Part shown: positions 54,487 through 63,121 of the stretch, one piece after another | How positions within the stretch are numbered: position 1 is the stretch's first letter | How the letters are laid out: each line of letters opens with the position of its first letter | Assembly (NCBI GenBank): GCA_014380615.1 | Contig: JACMJM010000064.1 | Location: 104,290-168,289, forward strand | DNA length: 64,000 nt | Direction: 5' to 3' | Source of the DNA: Sphingobacteriaceae bacterium | Lineage (GTDB): Bacteria > Bacteroidota > Bacteroidia > Sphingobacteriales > Sphingobacteriaceae | Made by a program: the position numbers and the translations under genes | Notes under the pieces: model-generated | What the model was told of the DNA's origin: nothing | Databases searched by the model: none | Seen by the model: the letters and a program-made list of their open reading frames with translations, nothing else

Positions 54487-57400
54487 ATGGGCAAAAGTAA
54501 TGCAACCAAAAAAGGGGCTGGAAAAGGTTTACAGTTCCAACGCTACTTCAGTAAAGAAGGCGTAAATGTTTATGATTTGTTTCAATATGAGAAACGTTCA
54601 TCAGTGATTAGAAATCCTGCAGGTGATGCAGTGTTTGAGATGAACGATGTTGAAGTTCCCGGATCATGGAGCCAGGTTGCAACCGATATTCTTGCCCAGA
54701 AATATTTTCGTAAAGCAGGTGTTCCTCAACCCGACGGAACCACTGGTTCTGAAAAGAGCGTAAAACAAGTTGCCCATCGTATGGCTCATTGCTGGAAAAG
54801 CTGGGGTGAGCGTTACGGATATTTCGCATCTACCAAGGATGCTGATATTTTCTACGACGAGTTGGTTTATACTATCGTAGGTCAACTTGCTGCACCAAAC
54901 TCGCCGCAATGGTTCAATACCGGATTGCATAGCTCTTACGGCATCACCGGAAAGCCTCAGGGACACTATTTTGTTGAGCCTGAAACAGAAGTGCTTAGTA
55001 AATCTACGTCTGCTTACGAGCGCCCGCAGCCTCACGCCTGTTTTATCCTATCTGTAAGTGATGATTTAGTAAATGATGGTGGTATCATGGATCTTTGGGT
55101 TCGTGAGGCACGGATCTTTAAATATGGTTCTGGTGTAGGTACCAACTACTCGGCCATCCGCGGAGAAAACGAAAAACTTTCTGGTGGTGGTTATTCATCA
55201 GGATTAATGTCGTTCCTTAAAATAGGTGATCGTGCTGCAGGAGCAATCAAATCTGGTGGTACTACCCGTCGTGCCGCTAAAATGGTTTGTTTAGACTTAG
55301 CCCACCCGGAAATTGAAGGATTTGTAAACTGGAAAGTTGAAGAAGAGCGCAAAGTTGCTGCCTTAATAGCTGCTGGTTATTCATCAGATTACGAAGGCGA
55401 GGCTTACCGCACCGTATCCGGACAAAACTCTAATAACTCGGTACGTATCCCCAACTCGTTTTTCAAAGCACTTGAAAGTGGAAAAGATTGGGATCTGATT
55501 GGCCGCATCAACGGAAAAGTTGTTAAATCGATCTCTTCTGAGAAATTATGGCAAGATATCGCTTTCGCTGCATGGGCTTGTGCCGATCCTGGTGTTCAGT
55601 ACGATACTACAATCAACGAGTGGCACACTTGCCCTGAAGGTGGACGCATCAATGCATCTAATCCATGTTCAGAATATATGTTCCTGGATAACACTGCTTG
55701 TAACCTTGCTTCACTTAACCTGGCACATTTCTATGATCCACAAACTTTTGTTTTTGATGTAAAGGGTTTTGAACATGCTTGCCGTGTTTGGACAGTAGTT
55801 CTTGAGATTTCTGTTTTGATGGCTCAGTTCCCATCTAAAGAAGTTGCTCAGTTATCTTATGACTACCGTACACTTGGTTTAGGTTATGCTAACCTTGGCT
55901 CAATGTTAATGGTATCTGGGATTCCTTACGATAGCGACAAGGCCCGTGCAATTGGTGGTGCAATTACAGCTATCATGACTGGTACCGCCTATGCTACTTC
56001 AGCAGAAATGGCTAAAGAGCTTGGAACATTCCGCAAATACGAAGAAAATAAAGAACATATGTTGCGGGTAATGCGCAACCATCGCTTTGCAGCATACAAC
56101 TCTACCGAAAACTTTGAAGGCTTAGAAATTGCGCCTCCGGGAATTGATCAGAAACATTGCCCTGATTACTTACTTTCTGCAGCCTGCAACTCATGGGATA
56201 AAGCAGTTGAACTGGGAGTAAAATACGGTTATCGTAATGCTCAAACCACTGTTATCGCTCCAACCGGAACTATCGGTTTGGTAATGGATTGCGATACAAC
56301 TGGTATTGAGCCTGACTTCGCCTTGGTGAAGTTTAAAAAACTATCTGGTGGTGGTTATTTTAAGATCATTAACCAGGGTGTTCCATCCGCTTTGCGTAAC
56401 CAGGGTTATAAAGAGCATGAAATTGAAGCAATTGTAAACTATGCTAAAGGACACGCCACTTTACAAGGTGCGCCGCATATCAACTTCGAAACTCTTGCGG
56501 GTAAAGGATTTACTCAGGATGAATTAGAAAAAGTTGACAAATCTCTTCTTGCTGCCTTCGAAATTGGTTTTGTATTTAACCAATGGTCGTTAGGGGAAGA
56601 TTGCTTAAAGCGTTTAGGTTTTAAAACAGAGCAATACAATTCTGCTGATTTCAACATGTTGCGTGCATTAGGCTTCAACCGTCAGCAAATTGCTGAAGCG
56701 AATGAGTTTATCTGCGGTACCATGACTATTGAAGGTGCTCCTTACCTAAAAGAAGAGCATTATCCAATTTTCGATTGCGCCAACAAATGCGGATCAAAAG
56801 GTCAGCGTTATATCCACGCAAGTGGTCACATCAGAATGATGGCGGCAGCGCAACCTTTCCTATCGGGTGCAATTTCTAAAACCATCAACCTTCCAAACGA
56901 AGCTACAGTTGAAGAGATTAAAGAATGCTACGAACTTTCATGGAAATTAGCGTTGAAAGCGAATGCGCTTTACCGCGATGGTTGTAAACTATCTCAACCG
57001 CTTTCAACTAAATCTTCTGATTCTAAAGAAGACAAACTTGATGCGATTGAAGAAGTACTTGGCGAAGCAGCAAACGTTAAATTAAGCGACCTTACTGCTG
57101 ATCAGGTTTTAGAAGCGGCTCGTGCCATCTTAGAAAGATCAACCGATACTAAATTTAAGCGCCAGTTATCTTCTGTAGTTGAGCGTAAGAACTTGCCAAG
57201 CAAACGTGGTGGATTTACCCAAAAGGCTGCAGTTGGCGGACAAACAGTATTCGTTCGTACCGGAGAATACGAAGACGGAACTTTAGGAGAGATCTTTGTA
57301 GATATGCACAAAGAAGGTGCAACCTTCCGCTCGTTAATGAACTGCTTCGCTATCGCGATTTCTGTAGGCTTACAATACGGTGTTCCTCTTGAAGAGTTTG

Positions 57401-57792
57401 TAGACAAATTTACATTCACGCGCTTCGAGCCATCTGGAATGGTTTCAGGACATGATAACATCAAGAGCTCAACTTCAATTATCGATTATATTTTCAGAAT
57501 GTTAGGTTATGAGTACTTAAACCGTACAGATTTGGTACACGTAATAACTGAGCAAAATGCGGTTATCGGAAATCCTCAAATGGAAGATACTGACAAAAAC
57601 CCTCAGGATAATAATTTTGCAGAAGCTAAATCTGATAAAGTATCTGGAGATAAAGTTTTAAAACCGGTATTGGATATCTCTGGTGGTGGCCAGTCTGATG
57701 CTCCGGCTTGCGGTAACTGCGGACACATTATGGTTCGTTCGGGAACTTGCTACAAATGTTTGAACTGCGGTACGCAGGGAGGATGTTCGTAA
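54487..57792 (+). CDS. nrdJ: Vitamin B12-dependent (class II) ribonucleotide reductase
   Basis: Reduces ribonucleotides to deoxyribonucleotides using adenosylcobalamin, so it works with or without oxygen. The 1101-residue protein has the substrate-loop region [15 protein letters not shown], the catalytic barrel with [29 protein letters not shown] and [19 protein letters not shown]. It ends in a Cys-rich tail ([20 protein letters not shown] followed by CGTQGGCS), a zinc ribbon plus shuttle-Cys pattern of long NrdJ proteins. It is a single-gene unit with a promoter upstream and terminator downstream. Codon choice is that of a highly expressed gene. Any class I enzyme would be outside the window. 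Confidence 0.97.
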   Translation: MGKSNATKKGAGKGLQFQRYFSKEGVNVYDLFQYEKRSSVIRNPAGDAVFEMNDVEVPGSWSQVATDILAQKYFRKAGVPQPDGTTGSEKSVKQVAHRMAHCWKSWGERYGYFASTKDADIFYDELVYTIVGQLAAPNSPQWFNTGLHSSYGITGKPQGHYFVEPETEVLSKSTSAYERPQPHACFILSVSDDLVNDGGIMDLWVREARIFKYGSGVGTNYSAIRGENEKLSGGGYSSGLMSFLKIGDRAAGAIKSGGTTRRAAKMVCLDLAHPEIEGFVNWKVEEERKVAALIAAGYSSDYEGEAYRTVSGQNSNNSVRIPNSFFKALESGKDWDLIGRINGKVVKSISSEKLWQDIAFAAWACADPGVQYDTTINEWHTCPEGGRINASNPCSEYMFLDNTACNLASLNLAHFYDPQTFVFDVKGFEHACRVWTVVLEISVLMAQFPSKEVAQLSYDYRTLGLGYANLGSMLMVSGIPYDSDKARAIGGAITAIMTGTAYATSAEMAKELGTFRKYEENKEHMLRVMRNHRFAAYNSTENFEGLEIAPPGIDQKHCPDYLLSAACNSWDKAVELGVKYGYRNAQTTVIAPTGTIGLVMDCDTTGIEPDFALVKFKKLSGGGYFKIINQGVPSALRNQGYKEHEIEAIVNYAKGHATLQGAPHINFETLAGKGFTQDELEKVDKSLLAAFEIGFVFNQWSLGEDCLKRLGFKTEQYNSADFNMLRALGFNRQQIAEANEFICGTMTIEGAPYLKEEHYPIFDCANKCGSKGQRYIHASGHIRMMAAAQPFLSGAISKTINLPNEATVEEIKECYELSWKLALKANALYRDGCKLSQPLSTKSSDSKEDKLDAIEEVLGEAANVKLSDLTADQVLEAARAILERSTDTKFKRQLSSVVERKNLPSKRGGFTQKAAVGGQTVFVRTGEYEDGTLGEIFVDMHKEGATFRSLMNCFAIAISVGLQYGVPLEEFVDKFTFTRFEPSGMVSGHDNIKSSTSIIDYIFRMLGYEYLNRTDLVHVITEQNAVIGNPQMEDTDKNPQDNNFAEAKSDKVSGDKVLKPVLDISGGGQSDAPACGNCGHIMVRSGTCYKCLNCGTQGGCS

Positions 57793-57822
57793 AGAAAGGT
57801 TAAAGGCGAAAGCTAAAAGGTT

Positions 57823-57854
57823 AAAAGCCCTGCCAGAGATGGTGGGGCTTTTTT
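57823..57854 (+). terminator. Terminator after nrdJ
   Basis: AAAAGCCC and GGGCTTTT pair around an inner CCA-GAGA-TGG stem; six T follow. It lies 30 bp after the nrdJ stop, in front of the convergent PLDc_N gene. Confidence 0.88.
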
Positions 57855-57877
57855 ATTACATATTGGTACGCACGAAA

Positions 57878-57910
57878 AACGCTGACAGGGTTTCAAACCT
57901 TGGCAACGTT
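57878..57910. repeat. Extragenic inverted repeat abutting the PLDc_N stop codon
   Basis: Two 16-base arms, AACGCTGACAGGGTTT and the complement of AACGTTGCCAAGGTTT, meet at a single C and agree at 13 of 16 positions. The right arm runs two bases into the stop codon of the minus-strand gene. The type resembles extragenic palindromes I recall from Bacteroidota genomes. Confidence 0.6.
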
Positions 57911-58142
57911 ACTTAGTTCCAGGTAAAACCTTCTGACTTCTTCCTATCAATAAGTATATCAAAGAGCCCAACACAGGCAGAAAAAACACAATCAATACCC
58001 ACATTAATTTGGTTGTAGAATCTTTAAAATCAGACTTTGCAATATCAATAATGCTAATCAGCATTAAAATAAATGGTATGCCTCCAATAATAAGGATTAA
58101 TATTTCGGGAGTGCCAAGGTTAAGGAATAACAGACTGCTCAT
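57909..58142 (-). CDS. PLDc_N domain small membrane protein
   Basis: A 77-residue protein with two transmembrane helices. ILILIIGGIPFILMLISIID and the second segment TTKLMWVLIVFFLPVLGSLI, then YLLIGR, match the phospholipase D-nuclease N-terminal domain. That name is historical; such small proteins have no catalytic residues. The ATG at 58142 is used. A longer reading would overlap the ABC transporter and lacks family support. It lies 26 bp downstream of the ABC transporter, probably in its transcript. Confidence 0.85.
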   Translation of the reverse strand: MSSLLFLNLGTPEILILIIGGIPFILMLISIIDIAKSDFKDSTTKLMWVLIVFFLPVLGSLIYLLIGRSQKVLPGTK

Positions 58143-58168
58143 ATAATTTTTAATCAAGGTATAAATTT

Positions 58169-59926
58169 TTAGCCGATCTCCGAAACATGCTTCTCCCCGA
58201 TCTGCTGACGCCACATTGCATAATACAACCCTTTTTCCACTAACAACTCGGCGTGCTTTCCAGATTCAATGATATGGCCCCGTTCAAGAACAAAAATCTT
58301 ATCTGCGTGCATAATGGTCGACAAGCGGTGGGCGATAAGAATGGTGATTCGCTCTTCCATATGGGATACATCTCTGATTGTTTTGGTAATCTCTTCCTCT
58401 GTTAAAGAATCGAGAGCAGATGTTGCTTCATCAAATACCAGGATATCGGGTTTACGTAACAAAGCTCTGGCAATAGATAAACGTTGCTTTTCGCCGCCGG
58501 AAACTTTTACACCACCCTCTCCGATCACCGTATCTAAACCTTTATCAGCACGTGCCAGTAAAGTATGGCACGCTGCTTTATGCAAAACATCCATACATTC
58601 TTCGTCGCTCGCATCGGGCCTAACAAATTGCAGATTTTCCCGAATGGTTCCTGAGAAAAGCTGGGTATCCTGAGTTACAAAGCCTATACGTTCGCGCAGG
58701 CGGTCTAAATCTATTTCTTTGGATGATGTATTGTTGTAAAGCACATCACCCTCCAGAGGCTGATATAGGCCTACGAGAAGTTTTACTAAAGTAGTTTTCC
58801 CCGAACCGGATGGGCCAACAAAGGCCACTGTTTCGCCTGCGGCAGCTTCAAATGAAATATCTTTTAAGGCATTAGTAGTAGCTGTACGATGCTTAAAGCT
58901 TACCGAATCGAAAGAAAAACGATTAACCCTCTCGAAATGTACCGGCTTTGCAGGCTTAATATCTATTGGGATATCTAAAATGGCTTTGAAATTGGCCAGC
59001 GAAACTTCGGTTTCGCGCCAGGTTAAAATCACGTTTCCAAGCTCTTGTAATGGGCCAAACAGGAAGAATGAGTAGAAAAGAAATTGGAAATATTGCCCCT
59101 TGGTAATGGCGTCATCGAAGATTAGAATGAGTAATATCACCACCATAGTACTTCGCACCAGGTTTACTGTGGTCCCCTGGACGAAACTCATGCTTCTAAC
59201 ATATTTTACTTTTTTGAGCTCCAATCCGAGTATTTTATAGGTCGTGTTGTTTAGTCTCTTTATTTCCTGATCGGCAAGTCCGAGGCTCTTTACCAACTCA
59301 ATATTTCTTAACGATTCAGTAGTTGACCCAGCCAGTGCTGTAGTTTCGCCCACAATTTTTCTTTGTATAGTTTTAATCTTCCTGCTTAAAACAAGGCTTA
59401 AAATCGCGATAACCGGAATTGAGGCAAAATAAACGAGGGTAACCTTATAACTTATCGCCAAAGAGTAAACAATAACGAATACCATCCCTATAATGCTGAC
59501 GAAAAGGATGCTGATGAAAGATGTTATAAATTTTTCTACATCCTGTCGTACTTTTTGAAGTATCCCCAAGGTTTCTCCGCTACGCTGATCTTCAAAAACC
59601 TGGTAAGGTAATTGCAACGAGTGCTGCAAGCCATCGGCATACATTTTTGCTCCTACTTTCTGAACGATGATATTGGTAAAATAATCCTGAAAATTTTTAG
59701 CTATCCTCGACACCATGGCAGCTCCTACCGAAAGCCCGACCCACTGTAAAGCAAGCGAAATATAGTCCTCTCGTGCTAATTCCTCTTTTCTGTCAATCAC
59801 ATCATCCAAAATCCTACCAGTAATATAAGGATCAAGCAAAGAAAAGCTTTGATTAATAGCAGCCAGGAAAAGGGCGAGTATAACCACACCCCTATGCATG
59901 CTCAAATACTTTAAAAGTAATTTCAT
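58169..59926 (-). CDS. ABC transporter, fused permease and ATPase (exporter type)
   Basis: A 585-residue half-transporter, MsbA/multidrug-like, that would act as a dimer in the inner membrane. Six helices occupy residues 15-310. The ATPase has Walker A VGPSGSGKTT, the Q-loop FVTQDTQLFSGTIRENL, signature VSGGEKQRLSIARALL and Walker B ILVFDEATSALD, with the switch His in LIAHRLSTI. The cargo is unknown; lipids, drugs or peptides are all possible. It lies 155 bp downstream of frr on the same strand but with a repeat and a terminator-like hairpin in between. Confidence 0.95.
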   Translation of the reverse strand: MKLLLKYLSMHRGVVILALFLAAINQSFSLLDPYITGRILDDVIDRKEELAREDYISLALQWVGLSVGAAMVSRIAKNFQDYFTNIIVQKVGAKMYADGLQHSLQLPYQVFEDQRSGETLGILQKVRQDVEKFITSFISILFVSIIGMVFVIVYSLAISYKVTLVYFASIPVIAILSLVLSRKIKTIQRKIVGETTALAGSTTESLRNIELVKSLGLADQEIKRLNNTTYKILGLELKKVKYVRSMSFVQGTTVNLVRSTMVVILLILIFDDAITKGQYFQFLFYSFFLFGPLQELGNVILTWRETEVSLANFKAILDIPIDIKPAKPVHFERVNRFSFDSVSFKHRTATTNALKDISFEAAAGETVAFVGPSGSGKTTLVKLLVGLYQPLEGDVLYNNTSSKEIDLDRLRERIGFVTQDTQLFSGTIRENLQFVRPDASDEECMDVLHKAACHTLLARADKGLDTVIGEGGVKVSGGEKQRLSIARALLRKPDILVFDEATSALDSLTEEEITKTIRDVSHMEERITILIAHRLSTIMHADKIFVLERGHIIESGKHAELLVEKGLYYAMWRQQIGEKHVSEIG

Positions 59927-59943
59927 GATTTTACAAAAATGAA

Positions 59944-59975
59944 AAAAGGAACGAGCTAATTAACCCATTCCTTTT
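59944..59975 (-). terminator. Probable terminator between frr and ABC transporter gene
   Basis: AAAAGGAA and TTCCTTTT form an 8-bp stem with a 16-base loop. On the minus strand the stem ends in TTCCTTTTTTC. It lies 17 bp upstream of the ABC transporter start, after the frr-side repeat. Confidence 0.5.
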
Positions 59976-60000
59976 ATTTTGACTTTTAGATTAAATATTA

Positions 60001-60080
60001 GCTAACGTCACTCTGATCTTGTCGAAGAGCAGACCGAATTTCAACCGCTCTATGTTTCGACGGGCTCAACATCACGCTAA
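60001..60080. repeat. Imperfect inverted repeat with TCGAAG core, abutting the frr stop
   Basis: The arms contain CTGATCTTGTCGAAGAGC and the complement of GTTTCGACGGGCTCAAC, with GTCGAA shared, and GCTAAC near both ends. It resembles a repeat built on CTGAGCTTGTCGAAG and its complement that I recall between genes of many Bacteroidota. It ends one base before the frr stop codon. Confidence 0.55.
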
Positions 60081-60081
60081 C

Positions 60082-60645
60082 CTAAATGGTCATTATATCT
60101 TTTTCCTTCGATTCAACAAGCTTATCTACTTTAACAATAAAGCTGTCGGTAAGCTTTTGAACCTCCCCCTCACCTGTTTTTATTTCATCTTCCGAAACTC
60201 CTTCAGATTTAAGGCGTTGAATTTTTCCGTTTGTATCTTTACGGATATTACGGATCGAGATACGGCCTCTTTCTGCCTCTTCTTTCGCCTTCTTGAATAA
60301 ATCCTTACGGCGTTCTTCTGTAAGGGGCGGAACGTTCATTCTGATCACCATTCCGTCATTTTGGGGATTTAATCCGATGTTTGAGTCGATAATGGCTTTT
60401 TCAATCGGGCCGATCATATGCTTTTCCCAAGGTTGAGCAACCAGGGTGCGTGGATCCGGAGTTGAAATACCGCATACCTGCGACAAAAGAGTTTGGGTGC
60501 CATAATAGTCGACGGTTATTCCATCGAGCATATTGGCTGAAGCCTTACCCGCACGTATTTTAAGTAGTTCAGCATCGCAATGTTCAACAGCTTTATTCAT
60601 AAGCGTTTGTGCATCGCTTAGTTGTTTTTTTACAAGGTCGTTCAT
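60082..60645 (-). CDS. frr: Ribosome recycling factor
   Basis: Splits post-termination ribosomes together with EF-G. The 187-residue protein matches the family through: LDGITVDYYGTQTLLSQVCG, RTLVAQPWEKHMIGPIEKAI, DGMVIRMNVPPLTEERRKDL and SIRNIRKDTN. It lies 30 bp downstream of pyrH on the same strand, a conserved order that often continues from rpsB and tsf; here a Uma2 gene on the other strand interrupts that series. Confidence 0.98.
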   Translation of the reverse strand: MNDLVKKQLSDAQTLMNKAVEHCDAELLKIRAGKASANMLDGITVDYYGTQTLLSQVCGISTPDPRTLVAQPWEKHMIGPIEKAIIDSNIGLNPQNDGMVIRMNVPPLTEERRKDLFKKAKEEAERGRISIRNIRKDTNGKIQRLKSEGVSEDEIKTGEGEVQKLTDSFIVKVDKLVESKEKDIMTI

Positions 60646-60675
60646 TGTTCAGTTTATATTTTTTTAAATTTTAAA

Positions 60676-61383
60676 TTATCCTTTCACTAATGTACCAATA
60701 GCGTCACCGTTAGCAATGCGCATAAAATTCCCGGATTTGTTCATATCAAAAACAATAATAGGGAGTTTATTCTCCTGGCACAATGTAAACGCTGTCATAT
60801 CCATTACGTTTAAGTTTTTATCATAAACTTCCTGGAAGGTGATATTCTCATACTTGGTCGCTGTAGGATCCTTTTCCGGATCAGCGGTATAAATACCATC
60901 CACTCGTGTACCCTTCAATACTGCGTCTGCATTTATCTCAATTGCACGAAGCGAAGCAGCAGTATCGGTAGTAAAATATGGATTACCTGTACCTGCTCCA
61001 AAAATCACAATTCTTCTTTTCTCCAAATGCCTTACCGCTCTTCTGCGGATAAAAGGTTCACAGATCTGCTCCATTTTTATGGCAGTCATTAACCGTGTTT
61101 TCACACCCGTTTTTTCGAGCGCATCCTGAAGGGCCATGCTATTGATTACTGTGGCCAGCATTCCCATGTAATCAGCCTGAACACGGTCCATTCCACCTTT
61201 TTCGGCACTTAAACCTCTGAAAATATTTCCCCCTCCAATCACAATGGCTATCTCTAAACCAGTATCATGAACTGCTTTTATATCCTGGGCATACTGTAAA
61301 ACACGGTCGCTATCGATACCATACTGTTTATCACCCATTAATGATTCTCCGCTCAATTTCAGGAGGATGCGCTTATACTTCAT
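60676..61383 (-). CDS. pyrH: UMP kinase
   Basis: Phosphorylates UMP to UDP, feeding pyrimidine nucleotides. The 235-residue amino-acid-kinase-fold protein has [54 protein letters not shown] and the acidic [16 protein letters not shown]. It starts the pyrH-frr operon, 131 bp from the divergent Uma2 gene. Confidence 0.98.
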   Translation of the reverse strand: MKYKRILLKLSGESLMGDKQYGIDSDRVLQYAQDIKAVHDTGLEIAIVIGGGNIFRGLSAEKGGMDRVQADYMGMLATVINSMALQDALEKTGVKTRLMTAIKMEQICEPFIRRRAVRHLEKRRIVIFGAGTGNPYFTTDTAASLRAIEINADAVLKGTRVDGIYTADPEKDPTATKYENITFQEVYDKNLNVMDMTAFTLCQENKLPIIVFDMNKSGNFMRIANGDAIGTLVKG

Positions 61384-61486
61384 TTACCACAATATTTGGG
61401 CGAATTTAAGAAAATAGTGCGTTAGTTAAACGGTCATTGGTTAAATAGCTGAAATGATTTCATAATCTTTTCAAACTAATTATTGT

Positions 61487-61494
61487 TATTTTTG
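61487..61494 (+). promoter_or_regulatory. -7 promoter element of the Uma2 gene
   Basis: TATTTTTG fits TAnnTTTG exactly, 19 bp before the ATG at 61514. No good -33 TTG is present. Confidence 0.5.
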
Positions 61495-61513
61495 AGTATC
61501 AGCCGTATAAAAT

Positions 61514-62098
61514 ATGCGATTTTCGGATTTAGACTTAAACAAAACTTATTCTTACGCAGACTACCTTAAATGGCAGTTTGACGAACGAATTGAATTGATA
61601 AAAGGAAAGATCTTTCATATGATTCCCGCACCCAATACTATCCATCAGCGGGTATCGGGTGCGGTTTTTACGGAATTATATACGTACCTGAAAAAAATGC
61701 CCTGTTCGGTATTTTCTGCTCCGTTCGACGTGCGTTTGCCAAAAAAATCGTTAGAAGATAATACAGTTTACACCGTGGTGCAGCCGGATATTTGTGTTAT
61801 TTGCGATCCATTAAAAGTTGACAAGAAAGGCTGCATTGGAGCGCCCGATATTGTCGTTGAAATTTTATCGCCGGGAAATAACAGAAAAGAGCTTAAGAAC
61901 AAATTTGAGGTTTACGAGGAAGCCGGTGTTAAAGAATATTGGATCATTCATCCCAACGAGCAGACTTTCCTCAAGTACTCGCTTACAAAAGAAGGCAAAT
62001 TTAACGCAGAACGCCTATTAACAATCGGGGATGAGATTACCTCTTCCATACTTCCGGGATTTGTATTAAACCTGGATGAGGTTTTCATAAATCAATAA
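61514..62098 (+). CDS. Uma2-family (DUF820) restriction-endonuclease-like protein
   Basis: A 194-residue PD-(D/E)xK-fold protein. The core is visible as RIELIKGKIFHM, VQPDICVICDP (the Asp), PDIVVEILSPGN (the Glu on the next strand) and NKFEVYEEAGVKEYWIIHP. Uma2 proteins are abundant in Cyanobacteria and scattered in Bacteroidota; their role is unclear and a nuclease function is usually assumed. It is on the opposite strand to the genes around it and has its own promoter, so it appears inserted between tsf and pyrH in the common rpsB-tsf-pyrH-frr series. Confidence 0.92.
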   Translation: MRFSDLDLNKTYSYADYLKWQFDERIELIKGKIFHMIPAPNTIHQRVSGAVFTELYTYLKKMPCSVFSAPFDVRLPKKSLEDNTVYTVVQPDICVICDPLKVDKKGCIGAPDIVVEILSPGNNRKELKNKFEVYEEAGVKEYWIIHPNEQTFLKYSLTKEGKFNAERLLTIGDEITSSILPGFVLNLDEVFINQ

Positions 62099-62107
62099 TA
62101 TATTAAC

Positions 62108-62142
62108 AAAAAATCCCTGCCATTTCTGACAAGGATTTTTTT
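62108..62142. terminator. Bidirectional terminator between Uma2 gene and tsf
   Basis: AAAAAATCC and GGATTTTTT form the stem, with TGCCA/TGACA adding part of an inner stem. T-runs exist on both strands. It separates convergent Uma2 and tsf genes. Confidence 0.8.
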
Positions 62143-62145
62143 ATG

Positions 62146-62184
62146 ATAGTTTATTAGTCCATGGACTATAGACTAATAAACTAT
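62146..62184. repeat. AT-rich perfect inverted repeat abutting the tsf stop
   Basis: ATAGTTTATTAGTC and its exact complement, 14 bases each, flank an 11-base centre. A second palindrome, TAGTCCATGGACTA (62155-62168), is nested in it. The right arm ends on the first base of the tsf stop codon. On the tsf mRNA it would fold just before the terminator hairpin. Confidence 0.75.
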
Positions 62185-63023
62185 TAAGCTCCTAATTGAA
62201 CGCGTTTGAATGCGGTAACAGTTAAGCCACTTTGTACGCTAGTTAAAAATTGTGCAACAGTTTTAGACGGATCCTTAACAAATTCCTGATTCAATAAAGT
62301 AGAATCTTTGTAGAATTTATTTAGTTTTCCTGCAGCGATTTTCTCAACCATTTCTTCTGGTTTACCTTCTGCACGGATTTGCTCTTTAGCAATTTCAAGC
62401 TCACGCTCGATAGTTCTTGCATCAACATCCCCTTTATCTAAAGCAACAGGGTTCATCGCAGCAATCTGCATTGCAACATCTTTACCAGCTTCGTTAGCAT
62501 TAGCAGCATCAGCGCTCAAAGCAACTAACACACCTAAACGGTAGTTACCGTGGATGTAAGCGATCACTTTCTCGCCTGTAACAGTTTCAAATTTAGAAAC
62601 ACCAATTTTCTCACCGATTTTGCCGGTTTGATCGATCAAAGCATCGGCAACTTTAGTTCCGTTAAGGTCTAAACCGATAAGTTCTTCAGCCGAAGCAACA
62701 TTTTTATCAATTGCTAATTGGGCCACGCTGTTTGCGAAAGCAATAAAATCAGCATTCTTAGCAACGAAATCTGTTTCGCAATTTACTTCAACAATAATTC
62801 CACGCTTTCCGTCAGCAGTAGTTTTAGAAATAACTACTCCTTCATTAGATTCACGATCCTGACGGCTGGCAGCAACTTTAGCACCTTTTTTACGAAGGTA
62901 ATCTGTAGCAGCTTCGAAATCGCCGTTAGCTTCTGTTAAAGCTTTTTTGCAATCCATCATACCTGCACCTGTTTGCTGGCGCAGTTTATTTACGTCTGAG
63001 GCAGAGATTTGTACTGTAGACAT
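62184..63023 (-). CDS. tsf: Elongation factor Ts
   Basis: Recycles EF-Tu-GDP to the GTP form. The 279-residue protein shows the N-terminal UBA-like domain (VNKLRQQTGAGMMDCKKALT), then VVISKTTADGKRGIIVEVNC with ETDFVAKNADF, and the core YIHGNYRLGVLVALS. The C-terminal FYKDSTLLNQEFVKDPSKTV is typical. It follows rpsB by 98 bp; that spacer holds two GC-rich hairpins. Confidence 0.98.
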   Translation of the reverse strand: MSTVQISASDVNKLRQQTGAGMMDCKKALTEANGDFEAATDYLRKKGAKVAASRQDRESNEGVVISKTTADGKRGIIVEVNCETDFVAKNADFIAFANSVAQLAIDKNVASAEELIGLDLNGTKVADALIDQTGKIGEKIGVSKFETVTGEKVIAYIHGNYRLGVLVALSADAANANEAGKDVAMQIAAMNPVALDKGDVDARTIERELEIAKEQIRAEGKPEEMVEKIAAGKLNKFYKDSTLLNQEFVKDPSKTVAQFLTSVQSGLTVTAFKRVQLGA

Positions 63024-63045
63024 GTGTTTTTGTATTTAACCTCAA

Positions 63046-63067
63046 ACCTCCGCCTGTTGGCGGAGGT
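63046..63067. repeat. GC-rich hairpin in the rpsB-tsf spacer
   Basis: ACCTCCGCC and GGCGGAGGT form a perfect 9-bp stem with a TGTT loop. It lies 22 bp before the tsf start in the shared mRNA. Confidence 0.75.
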
Positions 63068-63099
63068 CGAGAAGATTTAACTATTTATTTCGTTTACTT

Positions 63100-63121
63100 C
63101 CCCTTCAGGGGGCCGGGGGGC
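63100..63121. repeat. GC-rich palindrome abutting the rpsB stop
   Basis: CCCCT-TC-AGGGG is a short palindrome, followed by GGCCGGGGGGC, and reaches the base before the rpsB stop codon. A CCCTTCAGGGGGCCGGGGG-type string is one I recall between genes of Bacteroidota. Confidence 0.55.

Noticed and set aside
58143..58214. Longer start of the PLDc_N gene
   Set aside because: It would overlap the ABC transporter gene, and the extra 24 residues are antisense-like and not part of the domain.
61514..62098. Restriction-modification or toxin-antitoxin system around the Uma2 gene
   Set aside because: No methyltransferase, specificity subunit or small antitoxin gene is adjacent.
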